Positions 27,601-35,676 of a stretch of 60,446 bases of DNA are shown here, in pieces. The notes under the pieces are model-generated. The model was not told the DNA's origin and made no database searches. It saw only the letters and a program-made list of their open reading frames with translations. Source of the DNA: an uncultured Prevotellaceae bacterium (GTDB taxonomy: Bacteria; Bacteroidota; Bacteroidia; Bacteroidales; Muribaculaceae); the NCBI GenBank assembly GCA_905210415.1, contig CAJLWM010000007.1, positions 1-60,446 on the forward strand. The letters are read 5' to 3'. The position numbers and the translations under genes were made by a program. Position 1 is the stretch's first letter, and the number at the start of each line of letters is the position of its first letter.

Positions 27601-29197
27601 GGTTATGAACAAGGTCTTGATGGATGTGCCTTACATTGGTTTGTTTGGCAAATTGAATGCTGCGTCAGAAGTATCTAATCTTACTATCGGTATGGGTTCT
27701 TCGATATATGGCGTAGGTTATGTAGGCGCATTTGCTGGTGCCACTGCCGGCAAGATTGTCAATTGCACCAATTACGCGTCGATTAATGCCACAGCAAGCA
27801 ATCTTGGTGGTATAGTAGGTTACGCCGATGGTGGCGCAGTCATAGAGAAGTGTGCTAACTATTCTTTGGTTAAGAGTACAAAAGACTATGTAGGCGGCAT
27901 TGTTGGTAAGGCTGGAAACAACGTCATTGTGGTGAAGATACTTGATTGCGTAAATGAGGGTGCTGTTTCTGGAACTACGCGCGTTGGTGGTATCGCCGGA
28001 CATGCAGAGTTGGTTGAAATGCAGTCGTTGAGCAATAAAGGCGAAGTGAAAGGCACAAGCGCAAATGTTGGTGGCTTGGTAGGTTATACTAATGGCAGTG
28101 CCGATATTAAGACTTCTGCAAACGAAGGTGAAGTGACAGGTACTTCCGAGGTAGGCGGTCTTGTGGGATATGCTTACAAGAAGAGTGCTACTGCACTTCT
28201 TTCACTTACTTCATCATACAATGCCGGTGCTGTTACAGGATCAAAGACAAACGTTGGCGGACTTGTAGGCAAGACCGATGTGTGTGAAATAGCACAGTGC
28301 TTCAATATGGGTGATGTGGCCAATACATCCACCAAGGTATCTACATCGGCAGCCGGTGCAGGTGGTCTTGTGGGATATGGCGTTCCTACCATCAAGCAGA
28401 GCTACAATGTGGGCACAGTGACTGCCGAGAGCAGCGTTGGTGGCATCATGGCTTATCCATCGTCTACATACACCGCATTTGAGTTCAGCGAGGTTTATTC
28501 GGCTGGTAAGGTGGTTGCCACAAATGCAAGTGCTAAGAATATAGGCACCATTTTGGGTAAAGCATCAAGCAAGGCTAAGTACACCAATGTATATTATGAC
28601 AATGCTGTGAATTCTACAGTCAAGGCCATTGCAGGTAGCGACGGCACAGTGAAGGCGCTTGGTACAAAGGAGACTACTGAGTTGACACTCTCTGATGCAT
28701 GGTTGAAATCAAGCAATCACTATCCTCGACTCTCAGCAATCGGCGAAAAGTCTGCTTCATATCTTTCTACTGCAGCAGTAGTGCTTGCCGATGGCGATGC
28801 TTATAATAATGTTTCAAAGTCGTTCTATGTAGGTTGTGATCAAGTGACATGGGATGGCGGCGACGTATTTACTATCACTGACGGTAAGGTTGATTTCACT
28901 GCTCCATCAGCAGTTGAATATGTTTTGACAGCGTCGGCTGGCGGATTGAAGAAAGCTGTGACATTGACTCTCGCAGCAACTTCGGGTATCAATGGCGTGG
29001 ATGTTGACGCATCAGAAATCGCAGTAGTAGTTTCAGATGGCGTGCTGTTTAATTCAGAAGCCGATTATGCTGTTTATTCGATAAGCGGCGCTATGGTGGC
29101 TGCAGGTAAGGCATACGCTGGCGACGTGGTATCACTTCCACAGGGCATATATCTTGTGAAGGTCGCCAATAAGGCACTCAAAGTGATGATTAAATAA
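24638..29197 (+). CDS. Giant GLUG-repeat adhesin-like protein with T9SS tail
   Basis: A 1519-residue exported protein with a signal peptide (FSLSLLALAVGFVAGAQ). It contains three large units, each opening with a G-[ES]GSPYLI or GTEANPYLI-type motif (near residues 27, 498 and 914) and running through many GLUG-type beta-helix turns (GGIVGTANKTAIADCFS, NVGGLVGYTNGSADI). Each unit closes with a beta domain (for example YAVPIYLADGDASSRVKKNF and LSTAAVVLADGDAYNNVSKS). A T9SS sorting domain ends it (YSISGAMVAAGKAY, PQGIYLVKV). GLUG repeats occur in adhesins and some proteases. Starts at 24638 and 24644 are both possible. Confidence 0.83.
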   Translation: MTMKKFSLSLLALAVGFVAGAQTFSGGDGSEGSPYLIKTVADMNELSSVVLGGNNLAGKFVQLENDITYSSTDKAVQIGNNLKKFNGTFDGKNHTVSGFTLTGTNYQAIFGFADKLAVIKNLKVANASITSSSSYSGVIAGANNGVIENCQVVDATMSSTGGSFKGGVAGQSAGTVKNCSFSGTITTSQSAAGCIVGQNTGKIYSCYSSGTIVSNSTSSTSTHLGGIAAISIGLSSEPEITDCYFIGTINGGSQNCCGGIVGTANKTAIADCFSAAYISGVDGSSYTGGIVGTIDSGSIKNCYSASTVYNEDSPNVGGVIGYLGSRDVVTVENVLVYGAIFSGVLSRHEGCELVGTQVGQLSMKNCFFDLQMCGNYSVGGAMNTKAMTDGTAFEGFDTEVWTFTKGMYPRLKKFADLEVAKLYAVPIYLADGDASSRVKKNFTLGEYADVEWQLSDSELVKVNGNNVSVTRGSKVEDVVITAYLGESTKRSLVKIYPVIFSGEGTEANPYLISSRADMDKLSEAASAQNLSFEREYFKMTGDIDMGGTAFSPIAPASGLNAFAGIFDGAGYSLNNFALDNATDKKLNSALFGKVSKDGVVKNLTIAATDGFKVYRNFAPFVCYLYGIVENCVNYASFTASDGFSGGLVYIIQESGVVRNCLNLGNVTTKAIGAVGGVANTNYGTIEGTMNAGAITVDGTANNKIGGLVASNNGVMKNVMNAGVVNSATGVTGVGGIAGETKNGSTIENALSVAPVIPNGNYNNVGAVVGLLVAGTKITDAFYDSQIALYPSLGVKGVATSKLIDTNETLFADASAWTRVSGEYPVLNTFASNEAVKFFATPVVISDGSTRDQLVEGFALPASITWNTKTASVFTVVDGKLNINESDDYAEDVLVGTKDAFTRTIPVATFGKFLAGDGTEANPYQIATAADLVKLSNLTAKSGSNFEGKAFKVMNDIDMAGVDINPISGSESAGFSGKFDGNGKTLRNLVMNKVLMDVPYIGLFGKLNAASEVSNLTIGMGSSIYGVGYVGAFAGATAGKIVNCTNYASINATASNLGGIVGYADGGAVIEKCANYSLVKSTKDYVGGIVGKAGNNVIVVKILDCVNEGAVSGTTRVGGIAGHAELVEMQSLSNKGEVKGTSANVGGLVGYTNGSADIKTSANEGEVTGTSEVGGLVGYAYKKSATALLSLTSSYNAGAVTGSKTNVGGLVGKTDVCEIAQCFNMGDVANTSTKVSTSAAGAGGLVGYGVPTIKQSYNVGTVTAESSVGGIMAYPSSTYTAFEFSEVYSAGKVVATNASAKNIGTILGKASSKAKYTNVYYDNAVNSTVKAIAGSDGTVKALGTKETTELTLSDAWLKSSNHYPRLSAIGEKSASYLSTAAVVLADGDAYNNVSKSFYVGCDQVTWDGGDVFTITDGKVDFTAPSAVEYVLTASAGGLKKAVTLTLAATSGINGVDVDASEIAVVVSDGVLFNSEADYAVYSISGAMVAAGKAYAGDVVSLPQGIYLVKVANKALKVMIK

Positions 29198-29222
29198 GAG
29201 TAATAGTTCAGTATAGAGTGTT

Positions 29223-29262
29223 GGGGCTGTATCCGGTGTTTTCCTGATGCAGCCCCTTGTTT
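29223..29262 (+). terminator. Terminator after the GLUG adhesin gene
   Basis: GGGGCTGTATC (29223-29233) pairs with GATGCAGCCCC (29246-29256), with one bulge on each side, and is followed by TTGTTTGTG. Confidence 0.7.
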
Positions 29263-29441
29263 GTGTGTAATTTCGGAGAATTGCTTGTAAAAGTAGGGGA
29301 AAATGTCGAAATTTACATAGGATTGCTTGGCTGTCCTCTGCAAATATTCAATCAAACTTGATATTCTGCTCTCGTTTTGCGCTATCTTTGTATAATAATC
29401 TTAAAACTAACAATAACTTTAAAGAAAGGAGAAACAAAGGT

Positions 29442-30152
29442 ATGAAAAAACTCTTATGGTTTTGGACCTTTATGTTTATTGCCCTTGTGGCGATGATGGC
29501 TTATAGGGGTCTTAAGGGTGTGGAAAATGAGGAACAGGTGCGTGGCGAAGAGACTGAATTCTGCGACAAAATGCCGGAGAAGGATAGAAAAGCGGCGGAT
29601 AATGCACTGGCCGACGAAGAGGCGATGCAAAATAGCACACATCTCAGATTTAAGGGCGTGCCTATAGATGGTAAGCTCGACGATTTTGTGAGGAGAATGA
29701 AAGCCGGCAAATTCAGGGTGGCATTTGTGCGCAACGGTGTGGCATGCCTTACTGGTGACTTCGCTGATTTTAAGAGATGTGTACTCAGGGTGGAAACATT
29801 GAGTAATAAAGACTTGGTATCGACTATATCGGTGGGCTTTCCAGCAAGAGATAAGTGGAGTGAGCTTTCTGCCGACTACTATCATTTGAAAGAATTGTTG
29901 ACGGAAAAATACGGTAAGCCTGCATCTTGTGTTGAGAGGTTTAAGTCATCGTATATCGGAATTTCGAGCGATGATTGGGAAAAATTCCATTCTGTTGGAG
30001 AAAATTGTATATATAAGTCCGTATTTAAGCTAAGTAATGGTGAAATTGTACTACAGATTTTGAAAGTAGACACCGACCGCAAGGTCATATTAACTTATAG
30101 GGATAAAGAAAATTGCGCATTGGTGAAGGAATTTGCCAAGAGCGAATTGTAA
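29442..30152 (+). CDS. Hypothetical membrane-anchored protein
   Basis: A 236-residue protein with one N-terminal transmembrane or signal-anchor helix (LLWFWTFMFIALVAMMAYRG) and an extracytoplasmic alpha/beta domain. The pattern LRFKGVPIDGKLDDFVRRM, FADFKRCVLRVETL and LKELLTEKYGKP occurs in a family of Bacteroidales hypotheticals with no assigned function. I chose the ATG at 29442 because the longer frame from 29358 adds an unlikely hydrophilic extension. A weak SD-like AAAGGAG lies 13 bases upstream. It sits between the adhesin gene and repeat element copy 2. Confidence 0.65.
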   Translation: MKKLLWFWTFMFIALVAMMAYRGLKGVENEEQVRGEETEFCDKMPEKDRKAADNALADEEAMQNSTHLRFKGVPIDGKLDDFVRRMKAGKFRVAFVRNGVACLTGDFADFKRCVLRVETLSNKDLVSTISVGFPARDKWSELSADYYHLKELLTEKYGKPASCVERFKSSYIGISSDDWEKFHSVGENCIYKSVFKLSNGEIVLQILKVDTDRKVILTYRDKENCALVKEFAKSEL

Positions 30153-30177
30153 TGGAGTAATCTCACCATAGTATAAA

Positions 30178-30361
30178 CCCAAATCGGTCAATAGGCCGTA
30201 TATGTAAAAAAATTTTCTACTGCTTGGCGTCTTTCGTTTTTTATAAGGCATCTTTTGTTTGTTTTTAACTCGCAATAGTCTGCTATTACTCATTAAAAAC
30301 CAATCAAAATCTGCGCTTCTAAAATTCCAAAATCCGTCCAAGCCCTAAAGACCGAATTGGG
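30178..30361 (-). repeat. Dispersed intergenic repeat element, copy 2 (long form)
   Basis: A 184-base element, inverted relative to copy 1 at 18221. Its ends are CCCAAATCGGTCA (30178-30190) and GACCGAATTGGG (30350-30361). Read on the minus strand it starts CCCAATTCGGTCTTTAGGG and ends TGACCGATTTGGG, like copy 1, and shares the interior GATGCCTTATAAAA (plus-strand 30239-30252). It has about 65 extra bases in the left half compared with copy 1. A further half-copy of the end sequence (GGCCGAATTGGGTTT) occurs at 30420-30434, at the gldN stop. Confidence 0.7.
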
Positions 30362-30366
30362 ATAAA

Positions 30367-30407
30367 AATTAAGCGATGAAGCATTAGGTATGTTTCATCG
30401 CTTAATT
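30367..30407 (-). terminator. Terminator of the gldKLMN operon
   Basis: AATTAAGCGATGAA (30367-30380) pairs with TTCATCGCTTAATT (30394-30407). On the minus strand it follows gldN by 24 bases and leads into TTTTTATC. Confidence 0.75.
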
Positions 30408-30431
30408 GTATGTATATAGGCCGAATTGGGT

Positions 30432-31544
30432 TTAACGCTTGCGGGCGCGAACGCTGCGAGTTGCAGAGCTCTTCACCTTTTGGGTCTTCACCTTGGTGCG
30501 CTTTTGCTCCTTCACTTGGCTCTTAGCGCGCTTGCTGGTTGCGCTGCGTTTTACGGTTTTCTCTTTGTCGCCCTTGTCGCGGCTTTGAATAGTCACGTTT
30601 GTGGTGTCGGCTGCTTCAGCGGCTTCGGCGCGTGCTTGCAATTCTTCGCGGCTTGGCACCCAAAGGTTTTTGTCGAACGATGCCAGACGAGCCTCGATGC
30701 TGTCTTGCGCGTGCTTTAAATCGTCAGGGTCAGGAAACATCTGCATGAGCGTGAGGTTGCGCAAGTTTTTGGTCTTATAGATGTCGCCACGATACATATT
30801 GCGGATGAAATAGTCGTCGTAGTTGTAGCGAGGCAAGTTGTTGTCGTTGTCGGTGAACACATATTGCTGAGCAAGATATGGGCGGATGTCGGCAAGTTTC
30901 ACCCAAAACATTGGGTATCTCACGGCCTCGCCTCCCCATTCCGAAGAGCGATGCAGCACAGGGCAGATGGCATCTACGTGGCGACTGATGCTGTTGCTCA
31001 CGCGGTCGAATTCGTAGCGCTCAATGATGTAGTAGCTGAGTACTTCGTTGCCAGGGATGTCGGCATCTTCGATTTGGAATTTAGGATTCTTCTCGGTGCT
31101 GCCCTTAGCGTTGGTGTAGATCACGCCATAGCGGTCGAGCATATCCTTCACCTTCACCTTATATTGGTCGGTGAACATTTCGCGGCCGTCGAGATATTCA
31201 TAGGCGTTGATTTGTCCGTTGATGAGCAGGCGCATGATGATGAAGAATAGGCTTTGTCCGTCTTGGTTAGGTTCTTCGGGATAAAACAGGCAAGTGTTGG
31301 CTTCTTGTTTGATGTCGAGCGAACGGTATATCACACGCATCCATTGAAGGTCGGCATCGCTTTTGGCTTTCACTTCGTAGAATGTTTGCATACGTTCGGT
31401 GACGTTGCCTGCTTTTTTAGCGTTGGCTTTTTGAGCATCAGCCTTTGCACGACGAACCACCGAGGCGGTGCTCTCGGTCTGTGCTGAAGCCGAAACGGCA
31501 ATCACAGCGAGTAGGGCAGTTGCAAATATTTTTATTACATTCAT
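30432..31544 (-). CDS. gldN: Type IX secretion/gliding protein GldN (PorN)
   Basis: A 370-residue periplasmic component of the T9SS core that associates with the GldK (PorK) ring. A signal peptide ends at VSASAQ. The conserved core carries DLQWMRVIYRSLDIKQEAN, LLINGQINAYEYLDG and GGEAVRYPMFWVKLADIRPY. The last 50 residues are strongly basic (repeating KR, KVK, RAKS and RARKR), an unusual extension for this family as far as I can judge. It is the last gene of the minus-strand T9SS run. Confidence 0.92.
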   Translation of the reverse strand: MNVIKIFATALLAVIAVSASAQTESTASVVRRAKADAQKANAKKAGNVTERMQTFYEVKAKSDADLQWMRVIYRSLDIKQEANTCLFYPEEPNQDGQSLFFIIMRLLINGQINAYEYLDGREMFTDQYKVKVKDMLDRYGVIYTNAKGSTEKNPKFQIEDADIPGNEVLSYYIIERYEFDRVSNSISRHVDAICPVLHRSSEWGGEAVRYPMFWVKLADIRPYLAQQYVFTDNDNNLPRYNYDDYFIRNMYRGDIYKTKNLRNLTLMQMFPDPDDLKHAQDSIEARLASFDKNLWVPSREELQARAEAAEAADTTNVTIQSRDKGDKEKTVKRSATSKRAKSQVKEQKRTKVKTQKVKSSATRSVRARKR

Positions 31545-31586
31545 AGTTTCTATTATGAATTATAGATGAGTTTATCTTAGTTATTA

Positions 31587-33164
31587 TCAGTTCACGAGCA
31601 CTTCCATAGGAGCCAATTGACGTTCGATGCCGTCAGGACCCACTGCACGCACCTTAGAGATGTAGAAGCGTTTGCCGCGGTTGAGGCGTCGGAAGCTGTT
31701 GAGTTGGCGTTGAGAGAACTTGCTGCCGCTCGACACTTCTGGGATAGCGTTACCCATAGAATCGAAGAACACTGTCTCAAAGCTTAGCACGCGGTAAGCC
31801 ACGTTGAGCATATCATCGTCGATTGCCGCAGAAATGCCTTCGGATTGAAGCAACAGTGTCTTAGAGAACGGTTTGCTGCCCTTATAGCGGTTTTCTGCGC
31901 CGTTGGCATCGCGATAGGCGATATATGGCATTGGGTCTGGCAATTTGCGAACACGGAATTTTGTGCTACCCACAGTCTGTTTACGACCATCCATATTGGC
32001 AGTAACGGTTATTACGGCTTCGGCGCCGACCTTTGCAGGGCGGGCAATCCAAGTGTTGCCGCTACGGGTGAGCGTACCGTTGGTCATGCTTGCCGAGATA
32101 GACGAACTTGGCACGCCAGGCACGGCTATCGATATAGGGTTGTTGATACCGGCATAGAGCACGGTCATCATAGTTGCCGAAATTGTAGCCATTGGTTCAA
32201 TGACAGTGTAGCTCGACTTGAATGGATAGCGCGAGAGCGAGCCGTCGCCAGCAGGCACTTCTATGTAACCAGAATAGTCAAAATTGCCGGCTTTGCTGGT
32301 GCCCACTTCATATTGTCCGCGACCGCCTCCGAGAAGGCTACCGTTGATATATACTTTAGGTAGCGAAGTGGTGTCGACAGCAGCAAGCACAATGTCGGCG
32401 CTATATTTGCCACCGCGCATAACGATGCGAGAGTTTGGCACAACAAAAGCGCTGAGTTTGTTCACGCGCACATCGCCGAGGTCAACGTTGGTGATGAGCG
32501 TCTGAAGCACTTCGCCCTCTGCAAAGCGGATGTCGCCTTGGAGCTTAGAGAGCAGAGTCACAGCAGCCACTACAGGCATGTCCTCAAACATTGCTTCTTC
32601 CCAATTTTTTCTGGCGTTATTGGCAGTTTTGTTTTTTAATTGGGTAGAAAGAGCGGCTTTTACGCTTGCCACCTTTGTGCTGTCGTCGAGGAATTGCAGC
32701 ACGAAATTGCGGTAGGCATCCACGGCCTTGCGTAGTTCGGCGCCTTTGTTCCCGGTAGGAGGCAGCATCACGTGAGCTGCGGCATCGATATTCTCTTTGT
32801 TTTCAATTTCTTTTACGTTAGCGTTTTCACCGTCAGCCTCAACAACGATGGCATATTTCAGCGAGTCGATGTATTGGTAGAGGTCGTCGGTGGCACGATG
32901 CACGTCCTTGGCTTTGGCAAGCCATGCCGACCCTTTTTCGGGGTTTTTGTCGACGAAAGCCTGCAATTGGTCGAGGAGTGCCGCGTTGCGCATAGTGAGG
33001 GTGCGGTTGGAGCGAGCCATTCCGTCCTCTACTTGGCTGAAACCATTTAGCACGTCGCTCGACACGTTGAGTGCCAACATGGCGGTGAGGACGATATACA
33101 TAAGGTTTATCATCTTCTGCCGGGGCGACATTCTGCCTATGGTCTGATTACGAGCACTTGCCAT
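31587..33164 (-). CDS. gldM: Type IX secretion motor protein GldM (PorM)
   Basis: A 525-residue inner-membrane protein that forms, with GldL, the proton-driven motor powering type IX secretion. The N-terminus NQTIGRMSPRQKMINLMYIV leads into a single transmembrane helix (about residues 17-36), then four periplasmic domains. Length and order fit the family. The start lies 5 bases after the gldL stop on the minus strand, which indicates tight co-expression of motor subunits. Confidence 0.95.
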   Translation of the reverse strand: MASARNQTIGRMSPRQKMINLMYIVLTAMLALNVSSDVLNGFSQVEDGMARSNRTLTMRNAALLDQLQAFVDKNPEKGSAWLAKAKDVHRATDDLYQYIDSLKYAIVVEADGENANVKEIENKENIDAAAHVMLPPTGNKGAELRKAVDAYRNFVLQFLDDSTKVASVKAALSTQLKNKTANNARKNWEEAMFEDMPVVAAVTLLSKLQGDIRFAEGEVLQTLITNVDLGDVRVNKLSAFVVPNSRIVMRGGKYSADIVLAAVDTTSLPKVYINGSLLGGGRGQYEVGTSKAGNFDYSGYIEVPAGDGSLSRYPFKSSYTVIEPMATISATMMTVLYAGINNPISIAVPGVPSSSISASMTNGTLTRSGNTWIARPAKVGAEAVITVTANMDGRKQTVGSTKFRVRKLPDPMPYIAYRDANGAENRYKGSKPFSKTLLLQSEGISAAIDDDMLNVAYRVLSFETVFFDSMGNAIPEVSSGSKFSQRQLNSFRRLNRGKRFYISKVRAVGPDGIERQLAPMEVLVN

Positions 33165-33169
33165 ATTGC

Positions 33170-34156
33170 TTATTGATCGTTTTTGTTGTCTTGATTGTTA
33201 AATGATGGCATATCGCCAGGCATCACGTTAGGGTGATACATGCTCACTGTCATAGCCTTTACCATCTTTTCATACACACTGTTGAGTTGCTTCATGTTGT
33301 GAGCGAGGCGTGCAGTCTCGTCGCAGTAGTTGGCGCTTTCGGCAGCACTCTTTTCATACATGTCGCGAATATCCTTCAAGCCACGGTTCACGCGGTCGAT
33401 GCTATCGAGTTGAGAAGATATGCTCTTGAGTTGTATTTCGTAGATTGTGTTCAATCCGCCGATGTTGCGGTTGAGTGAGTTCATTTGCTCAACATATCCA
33501 GTAGAACTTTCGGTGATATTCTCGCTGTTGTCGGTGATAGCGCGATAGCTTGCAAGCAGTGTGTCTTGCACGTTGTTGAGCGCCTCGGTGGTTTCTTTGA
33601 GCTTCGTCATTTGCTCGCTGATGGCCGACATCTGTGAGAGATATTGCTGAGTGGCGTCGGTGAGTTCTGCCATACGGCTGAGCTGGTCGCTTGCGGCAGC
33701 CATCTTAGCGATGCTGTCGGTGAGCGAAGCAGTGTCGGCGTCAGATAGTTCGATGCCTTGAGGGATGCCGGCAGCTGCGCGAGCTTGTGCCGAAGTTACG
33801 TTAGGCATGTGTGATGCGATGTCTTTAGTTGCGGCGCCACCATTGATGATGATTCCGTTGCCAGTGTTGAAGTCAGGGCGGTCGTTAGGGTCACCCGAAC
33901 CGAGCACAGGGAAAACATCCTCCCATTTGTATTGGTTTTCAGGACGGTCGAAAGCGGTGAGAAGGAACATCACCACTTCAGTGCCCATACCGATGCAGAG
34001 CATCTCGTTACCGCCAGAAAGGTGCAAAATCTTGAAGAGGGCACCGAGGATTACCACAGCAGCACCAAGGCTGTATGCAGCGTTGAAAAATCGCTGACCG
34101 CCTTCGTTGGAGAGGAAGCGCTCTACTATATTTTTATATTTCTTAATCTTACCCAT
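33170..34156 (-). CDS. gldL: Type IX secretion motor protein GldL (PorL)
   Basis: A 328-residue inner-membrane protein with two closely spaced transmembrane helices (about residues 26-44 and 53-69) and a long cytoplasmic coiled-coil-rich tail. The second helix carries the conserved glutamate used for proton coupling in GldL/PorL motors (Glu60 in MGTEVVMFLLTAF), and Lys42 and Glu51 flank it. The C-terminal part predicts long amphipathic helices (QLDSIDRVNRGLKDIRDMYE). It is directly followed by gldM. Confidence 0.95.
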   Translation of the reverse strand: MGKIKKYKNIVERFLSNEGGQRFFNAAYSLGAAVVILGALFKILHLSGGNEMLCIGMGTEVVMFLLTAFDRPENQYKWEDVFPVLGSGDPNDRPDFNTGNGIIINGGAATKDIASHMPNVTSAQARAAAGIPQGIELSDADTASLTDSIAKMAAASDQLSRMAELTDATQQYLSQMSAISEQMTKLKETTEALNNVQDTLLASYRAITDNSENITESSTGYVEQMNSLNRNIGGLNTIYEIQLKSISSQLDSIDRVNRGLKDIRDMYEKSAAESANYCDETARLAHNMKQLNSVYEKMVKAMTVSMYHPNVMPGDMPSFNNQDNKNDQ

Positions 34157-34203
34157 TGCAAGTATGTGTTTTTAATGTTTTTGTAAAGAGTTATACATCA
34201 CTA

Positions 34204-35640
34204 TTAGTTTTTACGCTTCTTTGAGCGGTCGAAGCCCACGTGCGAACGCACGCAGCGGAAACCGATGTAAGAGCGTTGTTCGTTTTGATATTCCCACATG
34301 CGTATGTCGCTGCGAATGTTGTGAGCCACATCTTTCCACGAACCGCCGCGCACGATTTTGCGTGTCATCTTATAAGGATCTTCCTTGGCAGCGGCATAGC
34401 GATACTCAGGGTTGAGGTCGCTTGTGAGTTTGCTCACGCTCTCGGTGTAGGCAGTAGAGGTCCATTCGCTCACGTTTCCCGCCATGTCGTATAGTCCGAA
34501 GTCGTTAGGGCTGTAGGTGCCAACGCGCGAGGTGATGATGTTGCCGTCTTTCACATAGTTGCCCTCCATAGGCTTGAAGTTGGCATAGAAGCAACCGTCT
34601 TTCTCAGTGAGTGGCAGGTCGCCTTCCCAGGGATATTTGTTTTTATTGATACCGGCACGAGCGGCAAATTCCCATTCGGCTTCGGTAGGCAAGCGATAAG
34701 GCTCTACGTATACTCCTTGTTTGCCAAGTGAGCGCTTGAGGAATTCTGTGCGCCAAGCGCAGAATGCCGATGCTTGTTCCCAGCTAACGCCCACCACTGG
34801 ATAGTCGTTGTAGCCGGCATTTGAGAAATACATACGCACATATGGTTCGTTGTAGGCATTCTCAAAGTCGTTTACCCAGCAAGTGGTGTCGGGGTATATG
34901 TTCACGATGTAAGTGTTTACAAAATCGAAGTCGCTTGAAAGGGCGCGTGAGATGGTTTGGCGCACGATCTTACCCTCGTCGTCGATGTAGGCAGTGTCCT
35001 TGCTGATGATAGGCAGGGTGTAGTCTACAGCGTGGTCGGTGTTGTAGTCGCGACGCTCAGCGTTGAGGCGGTGTTTGCGTTTAGCCGCTTCGGTGAGATT
35101 GTATGTTTCGTAGCGATAATTCATTTGTTCGGGGTCGAGCTCGCGTACGCCAGTGATCACGTTGGTGCGATAAACACTTTCGATGGCGCGTTGTTCGTCC
35201 TCGTTGGCATTTTTCCAAGGAATTGGGCGGTTCCAGTTGAGGCGAGGTGTGATAGGGTTGCCCTCTTTGTCCTCTTCAATCTTGAATGCTTCGTTGCCGC
35301 CGTATGCAGGGTCGGCAAGGCGCTCGCGAATGATAGAGTCGCGCACCCAAAACAGAAATTGCTTATACTTAGAATTGGTGATTTCGGTTTCGTCCATCCA
35401 GAATCCGTCCACTGAGATGCCTCTGGCTTCAGCCTCGATGCCCCAAAGCGAATCGGCTTCGGCAGGACCAACTTTCATAGAGCCACGGTCTACGAGCACC
35501 ATGCCATAAGGCGAAGGTTCCGACCATGTTGTACCGCTCACTCCGGTGACTTCGCCGCCTGAACTGCCGCTGAGGCTTCGTGATGAGCCGCATGATGCCA
35601 CCGCTAAACCGATTGATACTATAGATAATAGTTTCTTCAT
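34204..35640 (-). CDS. gldK: Type IX secretion lipoprotein GldK (PorK)
   Basis: A 478-residue outer-membrane lipoprotein that forms the periplasmic T9SS ring with GldN. The lipobox is LAVASC (Cys17). The body is a formylglycine-generating-enzyme/sulfatase-modifying fold, seen in PVVGVSWEQASAFCAW, LPTEAEWEFAARAG, YDMAGNVSEWTSTAY and VRGGSWKDVAHNIRSD; in GldK this fold is structural rather than catalytic. It sits between porP and gldL in the same direction. Confidence 0.95.
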   Translation of the reverse strand: MKKLLSIVSIGLAVASCGSSRSLSGSSGGEVTGVSGTTWSEPSPYGMVLVDRGSMKVGPAEADSLWGIEAEARGISVDGFWMDETEITNSKYKQFLFWVRDSIIRERLADPAYGGNEAFKIEEDKEGNPITPRLNWNRPIPWKNANEDEQRAIESVYRTNVITGVRELDPEQMNYRYETYNLTEAAKRKHRLNAERRDYNTDHAVDYTLPIISKDTAYIDDEGKIVRQTISRALSSDFDFVNTYIVNIYPDTTCWVNDFENAYNEPYVRMYFSNAGYNDYPVVGVSWEQASAFCAWRTEFLKRSLGKQGVYVEPYRLPTEAEWEFAARAGINKNKYPWEGDLPLTEKDGCFYANFKPMEGNYVKDGNIITSRVGTYSPNDFGLYDMAGNVSEWTSTAYTESVSKLTSDLNPEYRYAAAKEDPYKMTRKIVRGGSWKDVAHNIRSDIRMWEYQNEQRSYIGFRCVRSHVGFDRSKKRKN

Positions 35641-35676
35641 ATTGTAAGTTATATATTTTCTCTTTGTTTGTTTTTT

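Noticed and set aside
24638..29197. Repeated DNA as a CRISPR array
   Set aside because: The repeats are in one long open frame and encode GLUG protein turns; unit lengths vary and there are no spacers.
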